A stretch of 64,000 nucleotides of DNA, from NCBI RefSeq assembly GCF_000953675.1, contig NZ_LN679998.1:282116-346115 (forward strand), in the 5' to 3' direction. The first letter of the stretch is position 1. Each line of letters begins with the position of its first letter. Of this stretch, positions 41,929 through 50,054 are shown one piece after another. A program made the position numbers and the translations under genes. Under the pieces are notes generated by a model. It ran no database searches. It saw nothing but the letters and a program-made list of their open reading frames with translations, and was not told where the DNA came from. This DNA is from Paraclostridium sordellii. Its GTDB lineage: Bacteria > Bacillota > Clostridia > Peptostreptococcales > Peptostreptococcaceae.

Positions 41929-42351
41929 ATGAATAATAAAACTGTATATAAAACAAAACAAAAAGAGATAATCTTAGATTATTTAAAATCAAATGAAGAT
42001 AGTCATGTAACAATAGATGAAGTATTTAAATATTTAAATGAGCAAGGTAATAAAGTAGGCAGAACAACTGTATATAGACATATGGAAAAATTAGCTGATG
42101 ATGGTATTTTAAGAAAATATTATATTGAAGAAGGTATAGGATCATGTTATCAATATATAGGTGAAAGAGAGGATTGCCATCAACATTTTCACTTAAAATG
42201 TACAGAATGTAAAGAACTAATTCACTTAAAATGTTCTTATCTAGAAGATATAAATAATCATATATTAAAAGACCATAACTTTAAAATTAATAATACAAAG
42301 ACTGTTTTCTATGGTGTATGTGAAAATTGTAGAGACAAGTTAGAAAGGTAG
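41929..42351 (+). CDS. zur: Fur-family metalloregulator, probably Zur
   Basis: Protein of 140 aa after TTTTAGGAGG. Winged helix (residues 8-80: TIDEVFKYLNEQGNKVGRTT, VYRHMEKLADDGILRKYY), then metal ligands HQHFHLKCTEC with H-x-H-x-x-x-C-x-x-C, and CENC near the end, the structural zinc site. It ends six bases before the znuA-type gene and heads that operon, so zinc control (Zur) is more likely than iron. The Fur boxes seen at 35.2-35.5 kb would need a different family member. Confidence 0.8.
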   Translation: MNNKTVYKTKQKEIILDYLKSNEDSHVTIDEVFKYLNEQGNKVGRTTVYRHMEKLADDGILRKYYIEEGIGSCYQYIGEREDCHQHFHLKCTECKELIHLKCSYLEDINNHILKDHNFKINNTKTVFYGVCENCRDKLER

Positions 42352-42357
42352 TGTAAA

Positions 42358-43374
42358 ATGAGAAAAATTACTGTTATTGTAATGTCTACACTTTTAATGA
42401 TATCGTCGATATTAACGGGATGTACTAGAACTGAAAGTAAAGAAAATGATAAAAATCATATCAGTTCCAACAAAGATAAATTAAAAATAGTTACAACTCT
42501 ATTTCCTCAATATGACTTTGCAAAGCAGATAGCTGGAGATAAGGCAGATGTAAAAATGATCTTATCTCCAGGGCAAGATAGTCATTCCTTTGAGCCAACA
42601 CCAGAAGATATAAAGAAAATTCAAAATGCAGATATATTTATTTATAATGGAGGAGAAGCAGAGGAATGGATTGAAAAAATAATAGACTCTGTAGACACAA
42701 AAAAGGTAAATGCTATTAAGATGATGGATTATGTAAAAGCTGTTAAAGAAGAGGAAGTAGAAGGTATGGAACCTGAAGTTGAATATGACCACGATAAGGA
42801 AAAATCACATAAACCTGATGAGAATGACAATCACAATCATGATGAAGAGTATGATGAACATATCTGGACATCACCTAAAAATGCAAAGAATATGGTAGAA
42901 GCTATTAAAAATACTTTAGTTAAAGTAGATAGTACCAATGAAAAATATTATAATGCAAATTATGAAAATTATACGAAAAAGCTTGATGAATTAGATAAAT
43001 CCCTTACAAATACAGCAGCTAATGCTAAAAGAAAGATGATTGTTTTGGGAGATAAATTTCCGTTTAGATATCTTGCAAAGGATTACGGGCTAACATATAG
43101 AGCAGCTTTTAACGGATGTAGTACACAAACAGAACCGAGTATTGAGACAGTTACATACTTAATAAAAACAGTAAGAGAAAATAAGATTCCAGTTATATAT
43201 CATATTGAAATGAGTAATAAAAAAATAGCTAAAACTATTAGTGACGAAACAGGAGCTAAAGTTTTATTATTACATTCAGCACACAATGTTACAAAGGAAG
43301 ATTTTGATAAAGGAATTACATACATAGATATAATGAACAATAATATAGGTAATCTGAAGGAAGGTTTACAATAA
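42358..43374 (+). CDS. znuA: Zinc ABC transporter substrate-binding lipoprotein
   Basis: Protein of 338 aa. Lipobox ILTGC makes Cys22 the lipid anchor. The cluster-9 metal-binding fold shows VTTLFPQYDFAKQI, PGQDSHSFEPTPEDI (first His ligand), a His/Asp/Glu-rich loop (about 145-165, with HDKEKSHKPDENDNHNHD) typical of ZnuA, then DEHIWTSP (second ligand). It captures zinc outside the membrane for ZnuBC. It follows the Zur-like gene and precedes the ATPase with a two-base gap. Manganese is possible but the His-rich loop points to zinc. Confidence 0.92.
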   Translation: MRKITVIVMSTLLMISSILTGCTRTESKENDKNHISSNKDKLKIVTTLFPQYDFAKQIAGDKADVKMILSPGQDSHSFEPTPEDIKKIQNADIFIYNGGEAEEWIEKIIDSVDTKKVNAIKMMDYVKAVKEEEVEGMEPEVEYDHDKEKSHKPDENDNHNHDEEYDEHIWTSPKNAKNMVEAIKNTLVKVDSTNEKYYNANYENYTKKLDELDKSLTNTAANAKRKMIVLGDKFPFRYLAKDYGLTYRAAFNGCSTQTEPSIETVTYLIKTVRENKIPVIYHIEMSNKKIAKTISDETGAKVLLLHSAHNVTKEDFDKGITYIDIMNNNIGNLKEGLQ

Positions 43375-43376
43375 GT

Positions 43377-44087
43377 ATGAACTTAGTAGAGTTTGAGAAT
43401 ATCAGTTTTTCATATGAAAATAAACTTGTAGCAAAGGATATTAGTTTTACTGTTTCAAAAGGGGATTATTTATGCATTATAGGTGAAAATGGCTCAGGGA
43501 AAAGTACATTGATAAAGGGAATATTGGGTTTAGTAAAGCCATGTAAGGGGAGTATTTTCATAAGTGAAGAATTAAAAGATTCGACTATTGGATATATACC
43601 ACAACAAAGTGATATACAAAGAAACTTTCCAGCAACAGTTTATGAGGTTGTATTATCTGGGTGTATAAAAAGAAATAGTTTATTTCCATTTTATAGAAAG
43701 TCAGATAAAGTTCTAGCTCATGAAAATATGGAAAAAATGAAAATATCTGATTTGAAAAATAAGTGCTATAGTGATTTATCAGGAGGACAACAACAGAGAG
43801 TTCTTATTGCAAGAGCTTTATGCGCCACAGATAAGTTGATTGTAATGGATGAACCTATAACTGGATTAGATCAAAAAACTACATTAAATCTTTATGATAT
43901 GCTACATAATTTAAATAAAAACTACGGACTGTCTATTATTATGGTATCTCATGATATAAAAACATCTTTAAATTATGCTAATAAAGTAGTGCATATGAAA
44001 AATAGAATGTTGTTTTGTGGATATGTAAAAGACTATAAACAGAGTGAGTGTGGAAAAAAGTTTTTAGGTGGTGAGATTAATGATTAG
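43377..44087 (+). CDS. znuC: Zinc ABC transporter ATP-binding protein
   Basis: Protein of 236 aa starting two bases after the substrate-binding gene. Walker A GENGSGKS, Q-loop YIPQQS, signature LSGGQQQR, Walker B LIVMDEP and the H-loop MVSHD are all intact. It powers uptake through the following permease; its end overlaps that gene by eight bases. Confidence 0.93.
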   Translation: MNLVEFENISFSYENKLVAKDISFTVSKGDYLCIIGENGSGKSTLIKGILGLVKPCKGSIFISEELKDSTIGYIPQQSDIQRNFPATVYEVVLSGCIKRNSLFPFYRKSDKVLAHENMEKMKISDLKNKCYSDLSGGQQQRVLIARALCATDKLIVMDEPITGLDQKTTLNLYDMLHNLNKNYGLSIIMVSHDIKTSLNYANKVVHMKNRMLFCGYVKDYKQSECGKKFLGGEIND

Positions 44088-44913
44088 TGTAGTGTTAGAA
44101 ATGATGTCTTATCCATTTATTGTAAGAGCTATGATAGTGGGAATTTTAGTATCATTATGTAGTTCCTTATTAGGTGTAAGTTTAGTTTTAAAAAAATACT
44201 CAATGATTGGGGAAGGACTATCCCATGTTTCATTTGGAGCTATAGCTATAGCTGTAGCTTTAGGTGTTTCACCATTGAAGATATCAATACCTATTGTTGT
44301 AATAGTAGCATTTTTATTATTGAGAATTAAAGAGAGTAGTAAAATAAAAGGTGATTCTGCTATAGCGCTTATATCATCTAGTTCTCTAGCTATTGGAGTA
44401 ATATCAATAGCGATAACAACTGGAATGAATACAGATGTTTGTAATTATATGTTTGGAAGCATTCTAGCTATGAGTAAAAATGATGTATATTTAAGTGTAG
44501 TTTTATCAATAGTAGTTATATTTTTATTTACTATTTATTATAATAAAATATTTGCAATTACCTTTGATGAAAACTTTACAAAATCAACTGGTATAAATGT
44601 AAATTTTTATAATATGATGATAGCTATTTTAACAGCTATAACTATTGTACTTGGAATGAGAATGATGGGAGCTATGCTTATATCAAGTCTAATTATTTTT
44701 CCATCTATAATATCAATGAAAATATTTAAAAGTTTTAAGTCTGTAGTAATGAGTTCCGGGATAGTATCTATATTATCATTTTGTATTGGTATGACTATAT
44801 CGTATAAATTTTCAACACCTACAGGCGCAAGTATTGTAGTAGTAAATATAATTATTTTTATACTATCTATAATAGTAGAGAAAGTAAAAAGTAATAATAG
44901 GAGTTACATATGA
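44080..44913 (+). CDS. znuB: Zinc ABC transporter permease
   Basis: Protein of 277 aa; ATG 44080 chosen because AGGTGGTGAG precedes it, in preference to GTG codons at 44068 and 44071. Seven or eight helices of the ABC-3 family with GIVSIL and the conserved SLLGVSLVLKKYSMIGEGLS, HVSFGAIAIA near the N-terminus and GMRMMGAMLISSLIIFP in the middle. It forms the channel for the znuA/znuC pair. Its ATGA overlaps the next gene's start. Confidence 0.92.
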   Translation: MISVVLEMMSYPFIVRAMIVGILVSLCSSLLGVSLVLKKYSMIGEGLSHVSFGAIAIAVALGVSPLKISIPIVVIVAFLLLRIKESSKIKGDSAIALISSSSLAIGVISIAITTGMNTDVCNYMFGSILAMSKNDVYLSVVLSIVVIFLFTIYYNKIFAITFDENFTKSTGINVNFYNMMIAILTAITIVLGMRMMGAMLISSLIIFPSIISMKIFKSFKSVVMSSGIVSILSFCIGMTISYKFSTPTGASIVVVNIIIFILSIIVEKVKSNNRSYI

Positions 44914-45428
44914 AAGTGGTAAGAAATTTAATAATAGTTTTATTTTTATTATTACTTACTGGGTGCTCAAGTACTCAAGTAACAGTAGAAAATCATAAAA
45001 AGATAGTTGATCCAGGCAACGATACTAATAAAATAGAAAATAAAAAAGATTCCATTGCTTCTAATGATGGGACTCCTATAGAAATTAAAGAAAAAATGTT
45101 TATAGCTCAACTTGATGATATTTTTAATAATTCAGATGATTATATTGGTAGAACTATAAAAATAGAGGGGTTATACAACGCTCTTGAGGCTGATGGTAAA
45201 ACTCTTAATTATGTTTATAGGCATTCACCAGGATGCTGTGGAAATGATGGAATAGTATGTATTGAGTTTGTAGGAAATGATAAAATGATGATGCCAAATC
45301 CAGATGATTGGATAGAAGTAATTGGTAAAATAGAGAGATACAAAGATAAAACTGCCAATAGTGTTAGAATTCAATTAGAAACATTGAATATTAAAACTCA
45401 AAGAGGTGCAGAATTTGTAAGTCAATAA
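44910..45428 (+). CDS. Lipoprotein with DUF1980/YcgQ-like domain
   Basis: Protein of 172 aa starting in the ATGA stop of znuB, so it is translationally coupled. Lipobox LLTGC (Cys19). The C-terminal domain (about 75-170: IGRTIKIEGLYNALE, YRHSPGCCGNDGIVCIEFVG, DDWIEVIGKIERY) resembles the soluble end of the TIGR03943/DUF1980 proteins, with a CC pair that could bind metal. Its position in a zinc operon suggests extracellular metal binding or delivery. Function unproven. Confidence 0.7.
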   Translation: MKVVRNLIIVLFLLLLTGCSSTQVTVENHKKIVDPGNDTNKIENKKDSIASNDGTPIEIKEKMFIAQLDDIFNNSDDYIGRTIKIEGLYNALEADGKTLNYVYRHSPGCCGNDGIVCIEFVGNDKMMMPNPDDWIEVIGKIERYKDKTANSVRIQLETLNIKTQRGAEFVSQ

Positions 45429-45440
45429 ATAAGCTATAAT

Positions 45441-45474
45441 AAAGCACATTTGCAATTTTGTAAATGTGCTTTTT
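45441..45474 (+). terminator. Terminator of the zinc operon
   Basis: AAAGCACATTTGCA / TGTAAATGTGCTTTT stem and T tail. Confidence 0.8.
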
Positions 45475-45691
45475 ATATTTATAAATTAAATAAATAAAAC
45501 ATATGTTAGTATCATAAATTATAACTAAAAAATTCATATTTAGTTACTATTTCAATATTATATTTAACAAAAATTTTAATGATTAAAAAATTAATAAATT
45601 TGTCAATAATTTTTTATGTATATAGATAAAATAAATAATAGAAAGGTTAAGTATTGTTTTTTTATATAAAGATTGGAGGTTTAGACAAATT

Positions 45692-45757
45692 ATGATAAAA
45701 TCATTGAAGGAAATTTGCGTAAATTTAAATTTTTTTGATTTATTTTTATTGCAGTAA
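45692..45757 (+). CDS. Possible 21-aa leader peptide
   Basis: ATTGGAGGT stands 11 bases before ATG 45692; the frame reads MIKSLKEICVNLNFFDLFLL then Q and stop. It lies 73 bases before the rhodanese gene in a 400-base stretch with no other gene. The single Cys codon would be interesting for a sulfur gene, but the evidence is thin. Confidence 0.25.
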   Translation: MIKSLKEICVNLNFFDLFLLQ

Positions 45758-45830
45758 TTAGAAGAAATTTAAAAATTATCTTCAAGTATAGTTATCTTAA
45801 GTCAGTAGAAAATATAGCGGAGGACATTAT

Positions 45831-46898
45831 ATGAAAAAAAAGTTAATTAGTGCGATAATTGGTATAACAATGATAGCAATAGCCGCAGTAGGATGCAGTA
45901 AACCTTCAAATGATTCAAAAGATACATCAAAAGAAAAATCAAATGTAAAAGCAGAACAAGTAGATGCAAAAAAAGTCTTTGTATCTCCACAATGGGTACA
46001 AAGTGTAATAGATAAAAATCAACCAGATTCTAAGAATTATATTATAGGAGAAGTTTCATGGGGGACTTATAAAGATAGTCCAACTTATACAAAAGGCCAC
46101 ATTCCAGGAGCAATACATATAGATACTTCAAGTGTAGAATCTGAACCAATTTGGAATATATCAGATCCTAAAGTGGTTGAAAAGAACATGTTAGATTTAG
46201 GAATAACAAAAGATAAAACTGTTATATTATATGGAAATGATATTTCGGCAGTAAGTAGGGTAGCATATGCTTATCTTTGGGCTGGAGTTGAAAATGTAAA
46301 AGTTTTAAATGGTGGAATTGAAGCTTGGGAAAAAGCAGGTTATAAAACAGAAACTAAAGTTGAAAAACCAACACCAGCAAAAGATTTTGGGACAACTGTT
46401 CCAGCACACCCAGAATACTGGATGTCTATAGATCAAGTTCAAAAGAAATTAAAAGACGATTCAAACTTCCGTTTAGTAAGTATAAGAAGTAAAGAAGAGT
46501 TTGACGGAAAAACAAGTGGATATACTTATATAGATAGAGCTGGTGAACCTAAAGGTGCAGTTTGGGGACATGCAGGAAGTGATCCATATAACATGCAAGA
46601 TTACCTACACAAAGATGGAACTGTTATAACAGCAGAAGAAATGGAAAAATTATGGTCAGATTCTGATATCAATAAAAACAATGAACTTTCATTCTACTGT
46701 GGAACTGGTTGGAGAGCTGCAGTTCCGTGGTTAATAGCTTATGATGCAGGATGGAAAAACATGACAGTATATGATGGTGGATGGAACGAATGGCAAATGC
46801 ACAATAATCTTCCTGTACAAGTAGGGGATCCAAATAGTGGAAATTGTGAATATACTACTGTAGGTAAATTACCAACAGATAAAGCTGCAAAAAAATAA
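45831..46898 (+). CDS. Secreted rhodanese-type sulfurtransferase lipoprotein
   Basis: Protein of 355 aa with lipobox AAVGC (Cys22). Two rhodanese domains: the first (about 50-180, GHIPGAIHIDTSSVESE, LYGNDISAVSRVAYAYLWAG) lacks the catalytic Cys (Asp/Asn at the loop), and the second (190-340) has FYCGTGWRAAVPW with the active-site Cys loop. It would transfer sulfane sulfur outside the membrane, for instance from thiosulfate to cyanide or thiols. It is monocistronic with its own terminator. Confidence 0.88.
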   Translation: MKKKLISAIIGITMIAIAAVGCSKPSNDSKDTSKEKSNVKAEQVDAKKVFVSPQWVQSVIDKNQPDSKNYIIGEVSWGTYKDSPTYTKGHIPGAIHIDTSSVESEPIWNISDPKVVEKNMLDLGITKDKTVILYGNDISAVSRVAYAYLWAGVENVKVLNGGIEAWEKAGYKTETKVEKPTPAKDFGTTVPAHPEYWMSIDQVQKKLKDDSNFRLVSIRSKEEFDGKTSGYTYIDRAGEPKGAVWGHAGSDPYNMQDYLHKDGTVITAEEMEKLWSDSDINKNNELSFYCGTGWRAAVPWLIAYDAGWKNMTVYDGGWNEWQMHNNLPVQVGDPNSGNCEYTTVGKLPTDKAAKK

Positions 46899-46919
46899 AT
46901 TATAAAAGATAATCTGAAC

Positions 46920-46945
46920 AAGCACTGCACTATTGCAGTGCTTAT
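46920..46945 (+). terminator. Terminator after rhodanese gene
   Basis: AAGCACTGCA / TGCAGTGCTT perfect stem, loop CTAT, ATTT after it. Confidence 0.75.
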
Positions 46946-46976
46946 TTAGATTATATATAAGAAAGATGGTGTTTAT

Positions 46977-47411
46977 ATGAAAACAGCAAAAAAAATTTTT
47001 TATATCTTTACTACTATAATAGAGGCTTTAATATTGATTGGAGCTTATATGGTAAATTACTTTACTCACAAGAAAATGGGAATGTTAAGACACGTTATAC
47101 ATAAGAATTATGTCTGGGAAAATACTTATCCGATAGCAACAATACAACATATTTATGTAATAATTATGATTGTATTAATGTTATTAGTATTGACTTTATA
47201 CATAAAAAGAAAGTACATGTTAAAAAAGATTGTAACTATTATGAATGTAGTTATGGTTATATTAGTATTATTCTTTATAGGGTTTACATTCGTATATTCA
47301 GCGGAAGAAGTAAGAGCATTTTACTACATAAGTGTTATGCTTGGAGTTGTTACCTTAATCCAAATAATTAAAACATTTATAGGAGTAATGGTATGTAAGC
47401 ATGAAAATTAA
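46977..47411 (+). CDS. Four-helix membrane protein of unknown function
   Basis: Protein of 144 aa, GAAAGATGG upstream. Four hydrophobic segments (about 7-27, 62-82, 88-108, 115-137), with a basic loop after the first (HKKMGMLRHVIHKNYVW). No motif is recognised. The product is probably a small integral membrane protein of the cytoplasmic membrane. Confidence 0.6.
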   Translation: MKTAKKIFYIFTTIIEALILIGAYMVNYFTHKKMGMLRHVIHKNYVWENTYPIATIQHIYVIIMIVLMLLVLTLYIKRKYMLKKIVTIMNVVMVILVLFFIGFTFVYSAEEVRAFYYISVMLGVVTLIQIIKTFIGVMVCKHEN

Positions 47412-47511
47412 CGATTTAATAATAAATAAGGATAAAATTTACAATAGAATTTATGATAATAGTTATTAGTTAGATGATATAATAAAACCACTAAACTTTA
47501 GGAGGTAAACT

Positions 47512-47895
47512 ATGATAAATAAAATAGGGAAAATAACAATATATGTAGAGAATCAAGAAGAAGCTAAAAGGTTTTGGATTGAGAAAATGAACTTTATTGT
47601 CAAATTAGAACAACCTATGGGACCAAAGATGAAGTGGGTAGAAGTTGGACCAAGTGAAGATGAATTTACAACTTTTATAATATATGAAAAAAATATAATG
47701 AAAGCTCAAAATCCAGATGCTAATGTAGCTCACCCAAATATAATACTAAGTACTGATGATATAGAAAGTACTTATAACGAAATGAAATCAAAAGGTATAC
47801 AAGTTGAAGATTTGATGATAATGCCATATGGAAAGATGTTTAAATTTAAAGATCAAGATAATAATGAGTACTTAGTTAGAGAAGATAGATATTAA
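47512..47895 (+). CDS. VOC-superfamily (glyoxalase-like) protein
   Basis: Protein of 127 aa after TAGGAGG. Two beta-alpha-beta-beta-beta modules: IGKITIYVENQEEAKRFWIE followed by KMNFIV, and HPNIILSTDDIESTYNEMKS then MFKFKDQDNNEYLVRE. This is the pattern of the clostridial/bacillal VOC proteins (bleomycin-resistance / YetH-like). Some metal ligands are present (His, Glu at the end), substrate unknown. It precedes a YdeI-type gene by 18 bases and may be co-transcribed. Confidence 0.85.
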   Translation: MINKIGKITIYVENQEEAKRFWIEKMNFIVKLEQPMGPKMKWVEVGPSEDEFTTFIIYEKNIMKAQNPDANVAHPNIILSTDDIESTYNEMKSKGIQVEDLMIMPYGKMFKFKDQDNNEYLVREDRY

Positions 47896-47913
47896 AAGCA
47901 ATGGAGATAAAAT

Positions 47914-48372
47914 ATGATTTATAATTTTGAAGCTACAATAAAAAAGATTCCAGATAAAGATGCTACATTCATTGAAATACCTTTTAATGTTGAAAAAGAA
48001 TTTGGATCAAAAAGAGTCAAAGTAAAGGCTAAATTTGATGGTATTAATTATAGAGGATCTATTGTAAGTATGGGAAATGGATGTTATATGATTGGGATTA
48101 CGAAAGCTATAAGAAAAGAAATTGGAAAAGATACTGGAGATAATTTATTTGTAGAAATAGAAAAAGATGAAGAAGTACGAGAAATAGAACTACCAAAAGA
48201 TTTTAAGGTAGAATTAGAAAAAAATAAAATAGCCTTAAAGTTTTATGATAATTTGTCTTATTCATCAAAAAGAAAATATTATCAATGGATAACAAGTGCT
48301 AAAAAAGAAGAAACAAGACGAAAAAGAATTAACGAAGCTATTTTTAAGTTAGAATCAAATGTAAAACTATAG
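47914..48372 (+). CDS. DUF1905 plus YdeI-like domain protein
   Basis: Protein of 152 aa. Residues 1-85 fit DUF1905 (YNFEATIKKIPDKDATFIEI, GNGCYMIGITKAIRKEIGK), and residues 95-150 fit the bacteriocin-protection YdeI/OmpD-associated helical domain (FYDNLSYSSKRKYYQWITSA, KKEETRRKRINEAIFKL). It is cytoplasmic. Family roles in antimicrobial-peptide tolerance have been reported for YdeI; this copy is unproven. Confidence 0.8.
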   Translation: MIYNFEATIKKIPDKDATFIEIPFNVEKEFGSKRVKVKAKFDGINYRGSIVSMGNGCYMIGITKAIRKEIGKDTGDNLFVEIEKDEEVREIELPKDFKVELEKNKIALKFYDNLSYSSKRKYYQWITSAKKEETRRKRINEAIFKLESNVKL

Positions 48373-48473
48373 AATTTTATAATAATAATTTACTAAATCA
48401 ATATATATATAAGTTTAATTATAAGCTTATTTGGTATATATCTTAATAAAGTAGTTAATAGGAGGAGCAAAAT

Positions 48474-48929
48474 ATGTTAGAAATAGGAGTAAAAGCACCT
48501 GAATTTAAATTACAAGATAAAGATGGGAATTTAGTAAGTTTATCAGACTTTAAAAATAAAAAAGTAGTTTTATATTTTTATCCAAAAGATAGTACTCCAG
48601 GATGTACTAAGCAAGCATGCTCATTTAGGGATAACTATGAAAATTTTAAATCAAAAGATGTTGTAGTTATAGGTATTAGTAAAGATACTGTAAAATCTCA
48701 TGAAAGATTTGCTCAAAAAAATGAATTACCATTTATATTATTATCAGACCCTGAGCTTGAGACTATAAAAGCCTATGATGTGTGGAAAGAAAAGAAACTA
48801 TATGGGAAAATTGGATTTGGAGTTGTAAGAACTACTTATATTATAGATGAAAATGGACTTATAGAAAAAGTATACGACAAAGTTAAACCAGATAAAAATG
48901 TAGGAGAGTTATTAGAATACTTAGGATAG
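48474..48929 (+). CDS. bcp: Thioredoxin-dependent peroxiredoxin (Bcp/PrxQ)
   Basis: Protein of 151 aa after AGGAGGAG. Motif YFYPKDSTPGCTKQACSFRD contains the peroxidatic Cys and the resolving Cys five residues later, the alpha-2 PrxQ arrangement. It reduces hydrogen peroxide and organic peroxides using thioredoxin, in the cytoplasm. It is monocistronic with a terminator about 90 bases on. Confidence 0.95.
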   Translation: MLEIGVKAPEFKLQDKDGNLVSLSDFKNKKVVLYFYPKDSTPGCTKQACSFRDNYENFKSKDVVVIGISKDTVKSHERFAQKNELPFILLSDPELETIKAYDVWKEKKLYGKIGFGVVRTTYIIDENGLIEKVYDKVKPDKNVGELLEYLG

Positions 48930-49020
48930 GGTAATTTAAAAAGTAGTATTTTTTATATTATTAATTAAAAACTAAATATTTTATAAGATTTTAAGCATAT
49001 TATTAATTGTTAAATACATA

Positions 49021-49056
49021 AAAATATATTGATTTACTAATCAATATATTTTTTTA
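49021..49056 (+). terminator. Terminator after bcp
   Basis: AAATATATTGATT / AATCAATATATTT perfect stem and seven T. Confidence 0.8.
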
Positions 49057-49821
49057 TTTTTATTTAAATATGAAAAATTATATAAAGAGTTTAGACATAT
49101 TCAATATATTTAAATTAATACAAAAGTATAGAATGATTCATAAAATTAAATAGATGATGAGTGAATTGTTTTATATATGAAATATATTTAGTAATATTTT
49201 TCATATAATAAAATATATTTATATTGACATAGAAAACGTTTTTTGATAAATTTTTCATAAGAGATAAAATATATCGACAAAGATTATTAAATTAATTATT
49301 GTTGAAAAATTATCAAAATTAGGCATAATGAAACTTATTACTAATGAAGTGTTGTAAATAAAAATTTTCATATGAGAAGACAAGACTCTTAAGTTTGACA
49401 AACCTACCTTTTACATAACCTAAAAACTATGGAGAAACTTCTCATTCAGATTGATCATAAAACTAAATAGGTTAAAATAAGTTCTAGACATAATATATCT
49501 ATTCATAAAAAATTAATATTAAAATTTAAGTTCAATTCTAATAGGACATCTAGTAATTCACAAAGATTTAAGTATTTAAATATAATCAAAATTAAAAATT
49601 AAATAAATAAAAATAATTTAGCCCTAAAATTTTTTAAAAGCCATTAAAGTAAATTTGAAATTGAAAATTTCAGAAAAATAAATTAATTTATTGGCAAAAT
49701 AAAAATTTAAAAATAATAAATTATTAAGTTAGTACTTTAGACAAATTGTAATTAAATTGTTAAGAAAAATATATCTAAATTATCTTAAAAGGACAAATTA
49801 CATAACTAAAACTCAATTCAC
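49057..49821. other. Gene-poor stretch between bcp and the peptide transporter leader
   Basis: No credible gene in about 760 bases. Seen: TTGACA at 49,224-49,229 followed by GAAAACGTTTTTT, a palindromic AAAACGTTTT that could be a weak catabolite-response-type site. ATGAGAAG (49,372-49,379) and CTTCTCAT (49,438-49,445) could close a 74-base stem-loop. Neither is strong on its own. Confidence 0.3.
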
Positions 49822-50023
49822 AAGCTGTGTTAAGGGGAATAATAAAATATATAATTGATTAATTCTAAATAGATAAATGGATATATAACTGATATTTATA
49901 TTATAAAATTTGCCAAAAAGTATTAGCTAAAAAGTGGTAAGGTACAAGGGGAAAGATGTAAACCATCTAAAAGTACTTAGGGATGCCACAGCTTTTATAA
50001 ATAGACTAGTACATTTATAAAAG
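49822..50023 (+). promoter_or_regulatory. Structured 5' leader of the peptide transporter with competing helices
   Basis: Three pairings share bases. AAGCTGTG (49822-49829) pairs with CACAGCTT (49987-49994). GTGGTA (49934-49939) pairs with TGCCAC (49984-49989), enclosing AGGTAC/GTACTT and GATG/CATC helices. CTTTTATAAAT (49992-50002) pairs with ATTTATAAAAG (50013-50023). They cannot all form together. AAGGGGAA occurs twice in unpaired positions. The leader ends 31 bases before the gene, before its GGAGG. This has the look of a riboswitch, but no known class motif was recognised. Confidence 0.45.
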
Positions 50024-50054
50024 TAATATAAAACAAATACTTTGGAGGGAAATT

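Noticed and set aside
49225-49245. Catabolite-response (cre) site
   Set aside because: AAAACGTTTT is palindromic but deviates from the cre consensus at its outer positions and is about 800 bases from the next gene.
49900-50054. T-box leader before the peptide transporter
   Set aside because: No TGGNACCGCG-type antiterminator motif and no terminator T-run; the fold seen is different.
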